Positions 12,208 through 24,078 of a stretch of DNA of 64,000 nt are shown piece by piece. Position numbers and translations under genes: made by a program. This DNA comes from Delphinus delphis (lineage: Eukaryota > Chordata > Mammalia > Artiodactyla > Delphinidae), in NCBI RefSeq assembly GCF_949987515.2, contig NC_082687.1, positions 121,873,838 through 121,937,837 on the forward strand, given 5' to 3'. Each line of letters opens with the position of its first letter. Position 1 is the first letter of the stretch. Under the pieces are notes generated by a model. It made no database searches and was not told the origin of the DNA. It saw nothing but the letters and a program-made list of their open reading frames with translations.

Positions 12208-12433
12208 TTCCTATCTTTTTTTTTTTTTTGCTGTACGCGGGCCTCTCACTGTTGTGGCCTCTCCCGTTGTGGAGCACAGGCTCCGGACACTCAGGCTTAG
12301 CAGCCATGGCTCACTAGCCTAGACGCTCCGCAGCATGTGGGATCTTTCCGGACCGGGGCACAAACCCATGTCCCCTGCTTCGGCAGGCGGGCTCTCAACC
12401 ACTGCGCCACCAGTGAAGCCCTCTTCCTATCTT
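12208..12433 (-). mobile_element. CHR-type SINE, minus strand, 10-bp TSD
   Basis: The T-run at 12218-12229 is the A-tail in reverse. The body runs to 12423 and ends with the tRNA-like head (reverse of GGGCTTCACTGGTGGCGCAG). Direct repeats TTCCTATCTT occur at 12208-12217 and 12424-12433. The copy carries several transitions at former CpG sites. Confidence 0.92.
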
Positions 12434-12690
12434 ATTCACACAACCTACTGCATATTTATTTCTGCCTCCTTCACTTCATTGGAATTCCTCCCACTAAATT
12501 AACCAGAACCTAACTGCCAAATATGGTGGTCATTTCTCTATATTTATTTAACATTTTTAACATTACATTGATACTTAAATATCATTTCTTCTTTCTTTGA
12601 CTTCATGACACTGTCTTCTTAGGTTTTTTCCTCCACTTTTTCTGAAAACCTCCTTCAGCTAATCAACCTGGGCAGACCCATTAAATATTG
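12434..12690 (+). mobile_element. Probable L2 LINE remnant (RT region)
   Basis: The plus strand resembles the L2 ORF2 segment that encodes a DLSAAFDTVDH-like RT stretch: an ATGGTGGTCATTTCT block, then TTCATGACACTGTCTTCTTAGG. It is heavily decayed with no frame left. Confidence 0.4.
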
Positions 12691-12799
12691 GTTTAGGTAC
12701 ATAAAGTCTAATAAGTTCAAAATTCAACTCATTTTCTTTCCTCCACTTATCCAAACATATTGCCTTTCTATTTCTTGGGTCTATTTCCAATTCTTAAAA

Positions 12800-13215
12800 T
12801 CTGAATATAGTAAGTTGTTAAAAGAACAAAATTCAACTGAGTGAACTCGAAGAATCAATTGGGCAGCATACCATCTAATAAATAAAAAGGCCCTCCAAGT
12901 AGCTATATAAATGGAAGGCTTTTATAGAAAAGGGGGAGGGACAAGGGGCTATTAGCAAAAGAAAAGAGGATTCTTTTAGGTTATGTCATCTTCTTTTAGG
13001 AAGAAGGTCAGGGGGTCTTATCATGCAGATTACCTCACTAATGCTAACCCTGAAATTCCAGGCTGGCTGGTTTACAGTTCCACTGCTGAGAGGCTGAAAC
13101 TGCAGTTAAGTTAGTTATTAAGTCTGGGTGAGATTTAGTGGAAGTGACTCCATTTGGGGATTGTTGTTTCTTTTTAGCATTTTCCCCCTTTTGGTCAAGC
13201 TCTCAGCCTGAGAAA
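12800..13215 (-). mobile_element. Possible solo LTR of an endogenous retrovirus, family not named
   Basis: The arrangement of AGAAAAGGGGGAGGG, AGATTACCTCACTAATGC, GGCTGGTTTACAGTTCC, CTGCAGTTAAGTTAGTTATTAA and the C-rich CCCCCTTTTGGTCAAGC looks like a known mammalian LTR type read in reverse. I could not fix the ends or a target duplication, and there is no internal gag/pol sequence next to it. Confidence 0.4.
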
Positions 13216-13254
13216 TGTGATCAAAATTTAAAACATTAATCTACGACAAAAGGA

Positions 13255-14265
13255 GAGAAGAATATACAATGGTGAAAAGACAGTCTCTTCAATGAGTGGT
13301 GCTGGGAAAATTGAACAGCTGCATGTAAAACAATGAGATTAGAACATTCCTCACACCATACACAAAAATAAACTCAAAGTGTTTTAAAGACTTAAATGTA
13401 AGAGCTTACATTTACATTTATCATGCAAATGATATGATAGACAAGGGGTTAATATCCAAAATATATAAACAGCTCATATAATTCAATATCAAAAAACCAA
13501 ACAACCCAATCAGAAAATGGACAGAAGACTGGAACAGACATTTTTCCAAAGAAGACATACAAATGGCTAAGAGGCACATGAAAAGATGCTCAACATTGCT
13601 AATTATTAGAGAAGTGCAAATCAAAATAACAATGAGATATTACCTGTTAGAATGATAGAATGACTATCATCAAAAAATCTACAAATAACAAATGTTAGAA
13701 AGAGTGTGGAGAAAAGGGAACCCTTGTACACTGTTGGTAGGAATGAACATTGGTGCAGCCACTATGGAAAACATAGTGTATGGAGGTTCCTTAAAAAACT
13801 AAAAATAGAGCTACCATATGATCCAGCAAGCCCAACCCTGCATATATATACAGAAAAAAATGGAAATTCTAATTCAAAAAAATACATGCACCCCAGTGTT
13901 CATAGCAGCACTATTTACAATAGCCAAGATAACGGATGCACCCAAGTGCCAATCAACAGAAGAATGGGTAAAGAAGATGCATTGTATGTATACAATTGAG
14001 TATTACTCAGCCATAAAAAGAATGAAGTTCTGCCATTTGCAGCAAAGTGGATGGACCTAGAGAATATTATGCTTAGTGAAATAAGTCATACAGAGGAAGA
14101 CAAGTAGTGTATGCTATCGCATATATATGGAATCTAAAAAATAATGCAGATGAATATATAGGCAAGATAAACAGACTCACAGATATAGAAAACAAACTTG
14201 TGGTTACCAAAGGGGAGAGAGAAGGTGGGAGAGACAAATTAGGGGTATGAGATTAACAGTCTAGT
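13255..14265 (+). mobile_element. 5'-truncated LINE-1 fragment (ORF2 C-terminus and start of 3' UTR)
   Basis: Starts at ACAATGGTGAAAAGACAGTC, a familiar ORF2 segment, and proceeds through the zinc-knuckle region, YSAIKRMKF-like coding (13990-14030) and the early 3' UTR before stopping near GAGATTAACAG at 14265. Two frames of 80-97 codons within it are ORF2 remnants. Relative to the L1 layout it lacks roughly 230 bp at 13403-13425, where a perfect palindrome sits. No poly-A tail is visible. Confidence 0.88.
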
Positions 14266-14859
14266 AGCTTTAATTACATATCTTAATTAGGATTCTTAAC
14301 CCTTAGAAACCTTACTTTCTAGTAAAAACTAAGAAGTAAGCAATTGTGGACTATATGTCATACTATTTTTTAGATGGGGAAATTTATGAACACACTTCAT
14401 AATTTCTAGAAACATGTGCTTCTTCGCAGCACAGTTTTTCAGTGTGACACAAGACATGTTGACTTATAAACACAAATTTATCTTTAGTTTCTCTGCAATA
14501 AGAAACCAAAAGTAGATAAAGTGGCAGATGTTTTCAAATGTTGCTTTTCAAATGAAAGAAATATACAAAATAAAAATATGGTGATACAGGAAGGCATTAA
14601 GAACAGAAAAGGGGTTAATATGTTGGTAAATATAAATGCATATTGATGTATGGAATAACAACAATAGTAATATCTTAGAAGATTTCAAAGTATATTTCTA
14701 TATGTGATTAAGATACATAATAACACACGTTTGGAGTTGCTATTCTAAAACTTTTACACTATTAAGGAAAAGGATAAAAGTTTTGATTAATACCTGTAGT
14801 CATTTCTAGGGTAACCACTCTAACAGTAGACATATGGTATAAAACTTTCATGAAAAAAT
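14266..14859. other. AT-rich spacer between L1 fragments
   Basis: No feature recognised. It may include further decayed L1 sequence linking the fragments on either side. Confidence 0.4.
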
Positions 14860-16400
14860 GGGAAGGTACAGGTACTCTATCAATTCAAGAAAAGTAGAAA
14901 CCTAGAAAGTACATAGTAAAAAGGTAGCTATAATCCCAAAATATACCACCAAATGCATTGGTTTAGAATAAATTAAAGTGGACTAATTACTGTAAGTAAA
15001 AGACAAAAATTAGCTGATTGGATTAAAAGGTTTTAACTAGGTATAGATAGGTGGTAGCCTTGCCCTCTGGTGCAGGAATATAAATATGTAGAACAGGTAA
15101 TACATAAGGACAAAGAAAGGTTCAAAATAAAAGTATTGCAAGTATTGCAAAAGTATTATTTTGCAAACACTAAAAAGGAAGAATCATAGTAGTTATATAA
15201 TATCAGACAAAATAGATTTTAAGGCATTATTAACATGAAAAGAGCATCACTGTATGATGCTAATAAGTTGAATTCATTGATTTGATAGAACTATTCTAAT
15301 TTTCTTTGCACCTAATGCATGGCCTCAAAATATAAAGATAGACCTAGAAGGAGAATTAGATAAGTCCTAAATCAGAGTTGACTTTTAATAAAGCTCCCTC
15401 AGTAACTGATGGAACAATCAGACAAAATATAATGGAGGATATAGAAGACTTGAGAAGTAAATGAATAAATTTGGACTAAAGCATGTGATAAGTATATAAC
15501 TCTGACTCCAGAGTACACATTTTCTAGGTGCCCAGGAAATATTGAAAAATTGACCATGTACAGCACACTGTAATAAATTTTTAAAGTTCAGATCATGTAG
15601 TATATATCCTCTGACCACAATTACATTATGCCAGAAATCAGTAACAGGAAGATAACTAGAAATCCCAACATTTTTAAAAATTAAGAAATATATTTTAGAA
15701 TAACCAGTATATCAAAAAAGAAATCACAAGGGAAATTAGAAATTAATTTGAACTAAATGATATTTAAATATTATATTTCAATACTTATGGAATGCTGCCA
15801 AAGCCTGGTTTTTAATGGAGGTACACATTCTTAAATGCATATAGTAGAAAAGAAGAAAGGCTGATAATCAATGACCTACTAAGCATTAATCTCAAGAAAT
15901 TAGAAAAATAACAGCAACTTGAACCCAGAAAAAGTAGAAAGAAGAAAATAATGAAGATAAAAGCAGAAAAAATACATTGGACAACATGTATACAATAGAG
16001 AAGATTAATGACACCAAGTCTTTTCTTTGAAGAAACTGGTAATATTGGTAAATTCCTGGCGATATTGATCAAGAAATTTTAAAAGTACATGCAAATTACC
16101 AATATCTTGAGCTTTTAAAAAAATAGCCCTATAGATCTTTATGATAACAAAAGATTATATATAAGATGATGTTCTAAACTGTTTTATAGTCATACATTTG
16201 AAAATTTAGATGATATGGCAAAGTTCCTAGAAAAGCACTTATTACCACTTATTTTTCTAGCTATTAAGAGATTAAATTTGTAATTGAAAATTTCCCGTAA
16301 GAACCCTTAAAGCCCAAGTAGTTTTAAAAGGGAGCCCTACTAAATATTTAAGAAAGAAAACTTGCCAATTTTACACAAATTCTTCAAGAGAATTATGTAT
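14860..16400 (+). mobile_element. Old L1 (L1M-type) ORF2 fragment
   Basis: The plus strand matches the endonuclease-to-RT part of an ancient L1 in order: GGAACAATCAGACAAAATATAATGG near 15410, AAAGAAATCACAAGGGAAAT near 15715, an ACTTATGGAATGCTGCCAAAGC block near 15785, AGAAGAAAATAATGAAGAT near 15940, and ATTTTACACAAATTCTTCAAG near 16368. No frame survives beyond about 90 codons. The left edge is uncertain. Confidence 0.75.
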
Positions 16401-17599
16401 GTTTAGCATAATATAGATACCAAATTTGACATGGTATAATTAATTTAAACATTGTTACACAGTTTGTAAATAGCTAAGGAAGGATTTTTCTCAAGTTTTT
16501 CTGATTCCAAAACTCTTAATCTCTTTGCTATATTGTCTCCCATAGATTACAGTGTGGATCCATGGAGAAATACATAGATGCTCTGCTTTTAAATGTGACC
16601 TTATTTCCAATTTGGTCTTATTTGGAAAGGAATAGAAGGCCAGTGGATCTCCAACTCCACTAAATGTAATGGCTTCTCAAGATGGGCTGTAGAATATCAT
16701 GGAAACGATCACAGAGGCCCTTATCATAGAAAGTATATGTGTTTAATCCCTCATCTTTCACTGTCTAAAGTCAGGAATGGCTAAGTGGCTTTGCCCTTAA
16801 GTAGCAGCTTCAGTGTTTCCTACTAACTAGGTCATAAGGACTTTCAACACTAAAACGCTTGTCATAATGAAACCATGCACCTGGGAAATCGTGAAGTCTA
16901 AGGGAGGGTTGTGGGAAGGAAACTATGTCCAAAGGCTTTTGCTCAGAAAATCCTATCTCAGGTACATTAACAGCAAGACTAGTTTATATGAAAACTGTCT
17001 CTCTTCATATGCCCAGCTCCCATTCATATGTACCCATCACTCAACAATTAGTCTCTTTAGGGAAGTAAGTAGCTCCTCTGGTCTGACTGGAATGAGGCAA
17101 AGTAATGCTGTACTCTGTTGGTACATGTTCCAAATTCTGGAGTGCTGACATTGTTCAGATTTGATCATTTGCGCTGACATAAGCACTTTCAACTAGATGT
17201 AAACTTTCAGCAGAAATAATGGATTCGAAGTGTTTTCTAAAAGCGATTTCAAGTCCCTGTGGAGTGGGGAAGTGGAGGAGAGGAAAGAAAGGGAAAAGTG
17301 GATTAGATGTTAATTTTGTCCTACCAGAAGAATGGGGAGTGGAGAGACTCGTGTGATTAGTGAAGAAGCGTGGCCCTCTGAAAATATTTTATAAGTTACT
17401 ATAAAAAAAAATATGCGCCCAAATCAGAAAATGTATAGCCTCTGTTCATAATAGCTGAGAATATTTCTCACGGTCACATAAGGTTTCTCTTTGCAGTCTC
17501 ATCTCCTGCAGTGACCTAAGTTCCATTTAATGCTTCACATTCATGGAAGCAGGCTGTTTCTAACCACACCAGTGTTCACAGCACTCTTTCCCTCTGAAA
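16401..17599. other. Unassigned DNA
   Basis: No repeat family recognised. A 93-codon frame at 16867-17148 has no motif, and its upstream context gives no reason to call a gene. Confidence 0.45.
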
Positions 17600-17870
17600 A
17601 CGTTTTCTCCTTTGCTCACCAGGCTAGTATCTGCTTATACCCCAGGCCCCATCTCAGGTTGCTCAGCCGTTCTTGACTTCTTCAAGATGGGTTAGGTATC
17701 CTCCCTCTATTCTAGAAGTTATTATTGCCCTTGCTCTTACCTCAGTGAGTTTAGTGTTCAGTTTAGGGGTCTCTGCTTCGAGATACTATCTTATTCATCT
17801 TCCCAACATAACTCCCTGGCACAGAACTTTACCCACACTATCTACTCATTGAATATTTTTCAAATCAGTG
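17600..17870 (+). mobile_element. Possible L2 3' remnant
   Basis: Ends with a decayed form of the L2 3' module: ATCTTATTCATCTT, CCTGGCACAGAAC, ACTCATTGAATATTTTTCAA. A MIR-like piece (CTTTCTTGTCTGTAGAATGAAAATG) may follow to about 17970. Confidence 0.4.
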
Positions 17871-19644
17871 AATTCCTTGAGTGATGAAAAGCAATTCATT
17901 TCACTTCTCTAGGCATTCACTTTCTTGTCTGTAGAATGAAAATGTCAGACAATATCACTGCTAACTTTTCCTTCACCTATAAATTCCCAAATTTCTTGGT
18001 GCTGGAGCTCTGGTGTGGGCTTCTCGGTGTGATGTTGGAAGGAGGCTGTTAGTATGGAACCTCACATCAGAAAAACAGTAAAATAAAATATGGTGTGTCC
18101 TACAACTGTAGGCCTGACACTCACTGGGGATACCCATAAAAGGAGGCTTTAATAGACATGCATGATCTGAATATTGTAGTCCTGCATCCTGATATCAATT
18201 GTATATATTTTAGTATCTTTTTAATACATACGACTCTATATCTGTGACCTAGTTTTTCTTTAATGGAAAATAAAGTCAAGGGAGGATTTACAGTCCCAAT
18301 TTTCCTGTTTTATATTAGATTTTATGGTTTTACATACAAATTCCATTATAAAACTGGAATTTAAAAAAAATCAAAAGCTCAGAGAGTTCCTGAGGTTTTG
18401 TGTGGAAGCAAGAGGTGCTTATTGTCACAGGAGTTCATTAATATAACTACAATTAAAGACAAAAGCTTTCTATTTTTATAAATGAATGCCTAATGGGAAG
18501 ATAGATCCATATTGAGGTTCAAAGTAGATTTGAGTAGACCCGCTGAAAAGATTTCTGCAAAAATTAACATGTTTTAATACATTTCTCCCCCAAAGCAATT
18601 GAGTTTCTTATGAACTCAGAGTTGTGAAAACAACTTTTCATGAAGCAGGAAGAGCTGTGTTCTTCATCTTAATTAAAAAATGAATGAGTATAAGAAAAAC
18701 AGGTTACTTTACCATGGTTACTTCACCATGGTAACCTCAACAATACCTTCAGGGGATCAGTACCAGTAAAATCATGAATCGGATGTTTTGGTATCTGACA
18801 TTGCCAGCCAAAGTGTCCTGCCTTGGGCAATATTTAATAACTGTACCATCAATGCTCTGTTTTACTTTTGTGGCAGAGAGGAAAAACAGTATGAAGATTC
18901 TGAATTCTGTAGTATGTCTTTGTTAATTATTCCCATACAGAGTCAGAGCAAGGAATACAGATGGTAGAGCTAGTGGATTCTCAGAAAAAGTGTAAAGATA
19001 GTTAAATGTGATGGGAAAGTAGGCATTTTGCTCCATCGATGTGGTAATTAGAAGGGACTCCAGGTGACTAGTAATGTCCCATCTGATTTCCTGTGTAATT
19101 CACCTGTCTAGAAGCAGGCCAGTTAGTGTGCTACATTTGGATTGCAGGCAAAGAATAGGGTCTGGATTCTCAATTTTCTAGTCACCTCTACAATTCAGCT
19201 CCATTCATTAAGTATCAAAAACCAAGTAACTAGGAAATTTTTTCAAATGATGAAGAAATGGGCAGGGCAAGGACATAATAGTTAGTTACAAGTAGAATAT
19301 TTTAATTTAATTTTTCAGGCTAAAGTTCCAAGTAGTTTGCTTTTAAATTAGTAACCTTTGAAAACTTAAAAGACCTGTTCAACCAGATGATACAGACACT
19401 TCAGACCTTTTAAGAAGCAGGTATTTTATCTTCCAGTTTGATATTTCAAATAGGAAACCCTGGTATTTAAAATATCAAAATACCCAATAAACCAAAATGG
19501 TAACTTCCTAAGGGCAAGACAGAAGCAATTTATAGCAGATTATTCGCATGATCAGGCACAGAACTGCTTTTCTCAAAACCTGTCTTCTATCAGAAGTAAA
19601 CAAAGTTCACCATGGAAAAGATCAAACACACTGTCTGCTCAGGT
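17871..19644. other. Unassigned DNA with small inverted/tandem motif
   Basis: At 18702-18736 two near-identical 14-mers (GGTTACTTTACCAT, GGTTACTTCACCAT) are followed by GGTAACC, giving nested GGTTAC/GTAACC inverted repeats. Otherwise nothing recognised. Confidence 0.45.
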
Positions 19645-19975
19645 GGCTATAACAAATTACTATAGAATGGGTGGCTTGAACAACAAACATAGTTCTGAAG
19701 GCTGGGAAGCCCAAGATCGAGGTTCAGGCAGATTCAGTTCCCCATGAGAGCCCTCTTCTTGTTTGCACATGAACATCTCATTGTATCTTCACATGGCTTT
19801 GAGAGAGAGGGCTCTATAGTTTTTCTCTTCTTATAAAGACACTAATCCCATCATGGGAGCTCTACTCTCCTGACTTAATTAAAAAGGCCCCATCTCTAAA
19901 TACCATCGTATCGGGGGATTATAGTTTCAACGTATGAATTTTGGGGCAAAACATAGTCTGTAAGAAGTATTTCAT
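19645..19975 (-). mobile_element. MLT1-type (ERVL-MaLR) LTR, minus strand
   Basis: The plus strand is the reverse of a MaLR LTR: GGTGGCTATAACAAATTACTATAG, GGTGGCTTGAACAACA, CTTCACATGGC, CTTATAAAGACACTAATCCC, GGCCCCATCTCTAAATACC and CAACGTATGAATTTTGGGGC. Most likely a solo LTR, since no internal MaLR sequence adjoins it. Confidence 0.85.
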
Positions 19976-20879
19976 TTTATTATAGGTATCAAACATTTGA
20001 AGAAATATATGCAAACTTATTTTTCAAATGGAGAACATGTTCGATATATACAAAGAATACAAGCCAAAACTTTCATGAATTCTAGAATTCTCTAATGTCT
20101 CAATTTAATACAATTTACCTTATTAAATGCAGTAAGTAAATATAACTCAAAACTGTAAACTATCCATCCTGATCTTAATTAGAGTTAATGCCCACCAGAC
20201 TCCAGATGGTGGGAGGCATCTAGTTTCACTCACTGAAAAAATACTTCACATCCATTAGCCCTACAGCCAGAGATTCATATTCACACATGGTGGACCTGTG
20301 GGCTCATCTCCAGTATTCCATCTGTGAATGTGCAATCTTCAGAATACTAGGCCGTGCCATGTTTCTGTAGCACCAAAGAAAGAAAGCCTACCTGCTGGAA
20401 GTGAACCTCCCAGATTCAATAGTGTTCTCCCACAAAAGGAAATGCCTTAACCATTCTTGGGTATATCTTTCAACATGTGTTTTGGCCCTGAATGGCAAGC
20501 TTGAAGAACTTATAAGAAAGAAGGAGCTCAGAAGTTCCTTTTAAATACTCACCCCAAGGTACTTTCCTGCTGAGCGTTTACACTAATGGAAGCTCATGGA
20601 GATTGTTTGCTCTTAAGTGGTGAAAGGTGTGTAACTCTCCCCTCCCCCAACCCCAAAGGCATCTCCCCTCCTGCCTCCCTCCTTCTGTTTTAGCCCCCAA
20701 CCTCATTCTTCTGTATTCACTAATCCTGGAAATGAAAGAGCAGTGAATCTGGCTCATAAATCAGCCTCCACAAGGGAGAGCTATTAGAGAGGTCTCAGGC
20801 TGTGTACCCACTGGAAACAAACAGGCCAGAGGAAACCTTAGGGTTAGAAATTTAATACTAAAAAGAACGCCAGAGGTCA
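19976..20879. other. Unassigned DNA
   Basis: A C-rich patch with CCCTCCCCCAACCCC around 20640-20700 is the only compositional feature. No coding frame above 60 codons. Confidence 0.45.
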
Positions 20880-21000
20880 TGTAGACCAAATCATCATCCT
20901 GTTACAAACCGCAAAAGTAGAGTTCAAAGCAAGTTGAGTGTACCTAAGACCACACAAATTGTAGTAGCAGAGACAGGTCTAGAACCCCCTCTTGCTGCCT
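20880..21000 (-). mobile_element. MIR SINE remnant, minus strand
   Basis: Contains decayed MIR core in reverse: a TTGAGTGTACCTAAGACCACACA segment and an AGCAGAGACAGGTCTAGAACCCC ending, corresponding to the tRNA-like head region. Confidence 0.5.
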
Positions 21001-21623
21001 TTTATGTGATGAGGTTTATCTAGAGCTTTTTGCCAAGTAAAGTTTTACCCAGAGATTTGTTTATGATCCCAGATTTGGTGGAAGAGCAAGTGGGTTCAAT
21101 GTCCAGTGTTAATGCTTTGGTTGGTGATCATTCTTTGAGCAACTGTTTATTGAGTGTTTATTAGTTCCTTTTAGCTACTTCTTCGCTGATCTTTAAAGTG
21201 TAACAGAAGTTTTGTCACCAGAGTCAAATGGAGAACTGGGATTGGAGGCAGCAATTTATTTAAGCAATTTCATTCCTCTACAAATTGAGAGCAAAGGAGA
21301 GATGTGTCAACATTTTGAGACACAAACTTATATATAAATATTTTGAAATACAATTTGCTTATGCAATGCATTTACATATTGAGTAGGATCAAGAGTTGTT
21401 TTCTTTTTTTCCTTTAAACATATTAAGAGTGGACATCTGGCCGATATAGTTATTCTTTAAAATGGTTAAAGAGTTAAATAACTCAGTCACATTTTAATTG
21501 GTTAACATTTGTTTGTTACGTTAAGTGTCAGTTTCTTGATCTTATGCAGTTTCTTGATCTTGTAAACAATGTAAAACAGAGTGAAGGTTGGTTCTTATCT
21601 TAATTAAATTTATGGGAGTTAAA
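21001..21623. other. Unassigned AT-rich DNA
   Basis: A small direct repeat, TTTCTTGATCTT(A/G)T, occurs at about 21531 and 21550. No other feature seen. Confidence 0.45.
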
Positions 21624-21873
21624 AACTAAAATCTGGGCTTCCCTGGTGGCACAGTGGTTGAGAGTCCACCTGCCGATGCAGGGGACACGGGTTCGTGCCC
21701 CGGTCCGGGAAGATCCCACATGCTGCCGAGCGGCTGGGCCCGTGAGCCATGGCCACTGAGCCTGTGCGTCCGGAGACTGTGCTCCGCAACGGGAGAGCCC
21801 ACAACAGTGAGAGGCCCACGTATCACAAAAAAAAAAAACAAACAAAAACAAACAAAAAAAACAACTAAAATCT
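21624..21873 (+). mobile_element. CHR-type SINE, plus strand, 11-bp TSD
   Basis: Body 21635-21826 with head GGGCTTCCCTGGTGGCACAG. The A-box-like TGGCACAGTGG and B-box-like GGTTCGTGCCC of the tRNA ancestor are visible. The tail is A-rich with CAAA units (21827-21862). Target duplications AACTAAAATCT at 21624-21634 and 21863-21873 are perfect, and the body is close to consensus, so this is a comparatively young copy. Confidence 0.95.
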
Positions 21874-22439
21874 TTTATAAGGAACATGTATTCAGAATAC
21901 ATAATGTCTTCTTATTGGGAAATATGCCAGGAAACTCAAATAAGAAAATTGTCTAGCCACAGGAAGAGCAAAGAGTTAGAACAGGCTACTGTAATGCCTA
22001 TTTGTTTAGTTAAATGATGAATGTGAAAATGCTCAAGATTTGCAGGCAAGGAAAATGGAGAAAAAAATAGCAAGAAACCCACGTAGTTTGACGACTCTGG
22101 CATCAGTTTAAAGCACACAAAGTAAAGGAAGCATTTGTTCACATCAGAAGAGGAGTTCATCAGATACCACTTAGAGTATTCTTACTCAGGCAAGAAGCTT
22201 TCCCACACTCACATCCTCTGACCTTCAACATGTGGCAAGCAGAACCCCAAATCTGGGAGGGTTGGTTAGCTTAAGCCTTCAGAACCTTGGACACGGAGCC
22301 AAAATAGCTAAAAGCCTGCCCAGCTGGGCAGGAACATTTGTTAAGCAGACTTCCTTAGAAGATTTCCTGATCTTTGTAGGACTTTATTTTTCTGTGTCTG
22401 CTTACTGCAGTGTCTTTTGCCAGATTATCAGAGACTTGA
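21874..22439. other. Unassigned DNA
   Basis: No repeat recognised. Open frames at 21936-22160 (-) and 22232-22456 (+) are about 74 codons each with no motif. Confidence 0.45.
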
Positions 22440-22700
22440 CTCTTGCTTGTCATTAGGCCTCTGCTAAAATGGCTGACTTCCCAAAGGAAGTCCTCTGACC
22501 ACTTTACCTAAAATTACAGGGCTACCCCCACCAGTCACTCTTTATCTATTATCCTGTTTATTTTTGTATAATTCTTATTGCTATAAACATTATATTATCT
22601 TTTCCTTTTTTTTTTTTTTTTTACTTATTGTTGTCTGTTTTTCCCTCTTTGGAGATTCTTCCATAAAAGCATCAACTTATTCTGTCCTGTGATCTAATAA
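22440..22700 (+). mobile_element. L2 LINE 3' remnant
   Basis: Reads as the L2 3' region: CCAAAGGAAGTCCTCTGACCAC, CCACCAGTCACTCTTTATC, and TTATCCTGTTTATTTTTGTA, followed by a T-run near 22606-22622 that may be a later expansion. Confidence 0.6.
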
Positions 22701-23927
22701 GAAATTAACATATAAAAGATGAATAATAAAAAATTCATGAATAAATAAATGAATAAATCACTAAAGAGAGACCTTAGAATTAATGTTTCAATAACTTTCT
22801 ACATCACTGCCTTTATATTTAAGTGAATAATACTATTAAAAGTTAATAAATATAACCAAAATTACACTCATTCATTACCTTATTTAAAAAGATCTGTGAG
22901 GTCTATAATATAATTCTAATTTTATTTGTTGAGGAAACCAAGGTTCAATTCTCATTCTACCACACTTACCACACTCTGCAGAAATAAGTAAGATTTATAG
23001 CAGAATGTTGTAGGACAAATACAGAGAGTTATAAAGGTCCAAGTGAGAGAGTGAGATCACAACCTACCAAAGGTATTATGTAGCAGGCATCACTAGAGAG
23101 TTGGAGGGAACAGAATGAGGCAGGATAACATTGGTGAGAACATTAGGAGTATTCAAGGAAGAGCAAATAGTCCAGTTTGGTGGAAATAGTATACATATTG
23201 AGAAACAGTTATAGGTAAGAATGGAGGAGTAATTGACATCCATATTAGAGGGCCTAAATATCAAGTTGACAAGGATGTCTATAGCTATGGAAAAACACAG
23301 GAGCCCTGTGTACTTGTAGACAGTGAAATAACATAACTCAAACTCTTCTTTAGAAGCATTCAGAAGATAAACAAAGGCAGCATATGCTTGATGGACTGGA
23401 AAGGAAAAGTTTGGAAATAATCTAGAAGAGAGTGACTGGAAGTTAAAGGTCTCACATATTTCCCTTAGTAATTGTGGGTTATACTGAGAGCAAGTCTTGG
23501 TAACGGAGATTTGCAACTAGGTCACCATTTGGGGAAGAATCCTATCTGGCCTCAAGAAGAGTATGCTTGACCCAATTTACTTTGACACTTCTCTTGCTCT
23601 AGCACCAGTTTCTTCTCATCTGGTTCCTATATGTGAAATGTGCTGCCTTGCCCCCTCATAGTTAGGACGTTCAACACAGGCATGTCCACTGGGCCATCTT
23701 TTCAGAACCTGGCCATCCTTCCTTCGTTGCAGCATTTAACCTTAGCTGAGTTTTGGTCCTCCTTCCTATCCCTGAGCTTTTCTACATCAGTGCCTGTGGA
23801 GATGTAGATTCAGGTGCAATCACTTCTAAGGGAATTGGAGGTAGGCTGACTTAGAAGGGCTGAGAGAACATACACCAGCTCATAGAACAGGAGTCTGCCT
23901 AGTTATAGTTTATCAGTAATCACTACC
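22701..23927. other. Unassigned DNA including a 146-codon minus-strand open frame
   Basis: The frame at 23516-23076 (minus) is the longest non-transposon frame in the window. It begins MQISVTKTCS and has no domain, no convincing promoter and no downstream polyadenylation signal that I can tie to it. The plus-strand sequence (GAGGGAACAGAATGAGGCAG, AAGGAAGAGCAAATAGTCCAG) resembles an old dispersed repeat, so I treat the frame as chance. Confidence 0.45.
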
Positions 23928-24078
23928 TGAGTGGTTATCAAAACTTTAGCATGTATCAGAATCACTTAGAGGGCTTGTTAAAACACAGATTTCTGGGTGC
24001 CACCCCCATTGTTTCTGATCTTATTCAGTGATGGGACTGGTGTCTGGGTACCACATTTTGAGAAACATTGCTCTAACA
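23928..24078 (-). mobile_element. MER20-like hAT-Charlie DNA transposon, minus strand, internally shortened
   Basis: The plus strand gives the reverse MER20 order: TTTAGCATGTATCAGAATCAC, GAGGGCTTGTTAAAACACAG, GGGTGCCACCCCCATTGTTTC and the end ACCACATTTTGAGAAACATTG. The central CTAACAAGTTCCCAGGTGATG part is missing. Confidence 0.8.

Noticed and set aside
21635..21710. tRNA-like A and B boxes
   Set aside because: They belong to a CHR SINE; there is no tRNA cloverleaf with anticodon stem, so no tRNA gene is called.
23076..23516. 146-codon minus-strand open frame
   Set aside because: No motif, no regulatory context, and the opposite strand resembles an old dispersed repeat.
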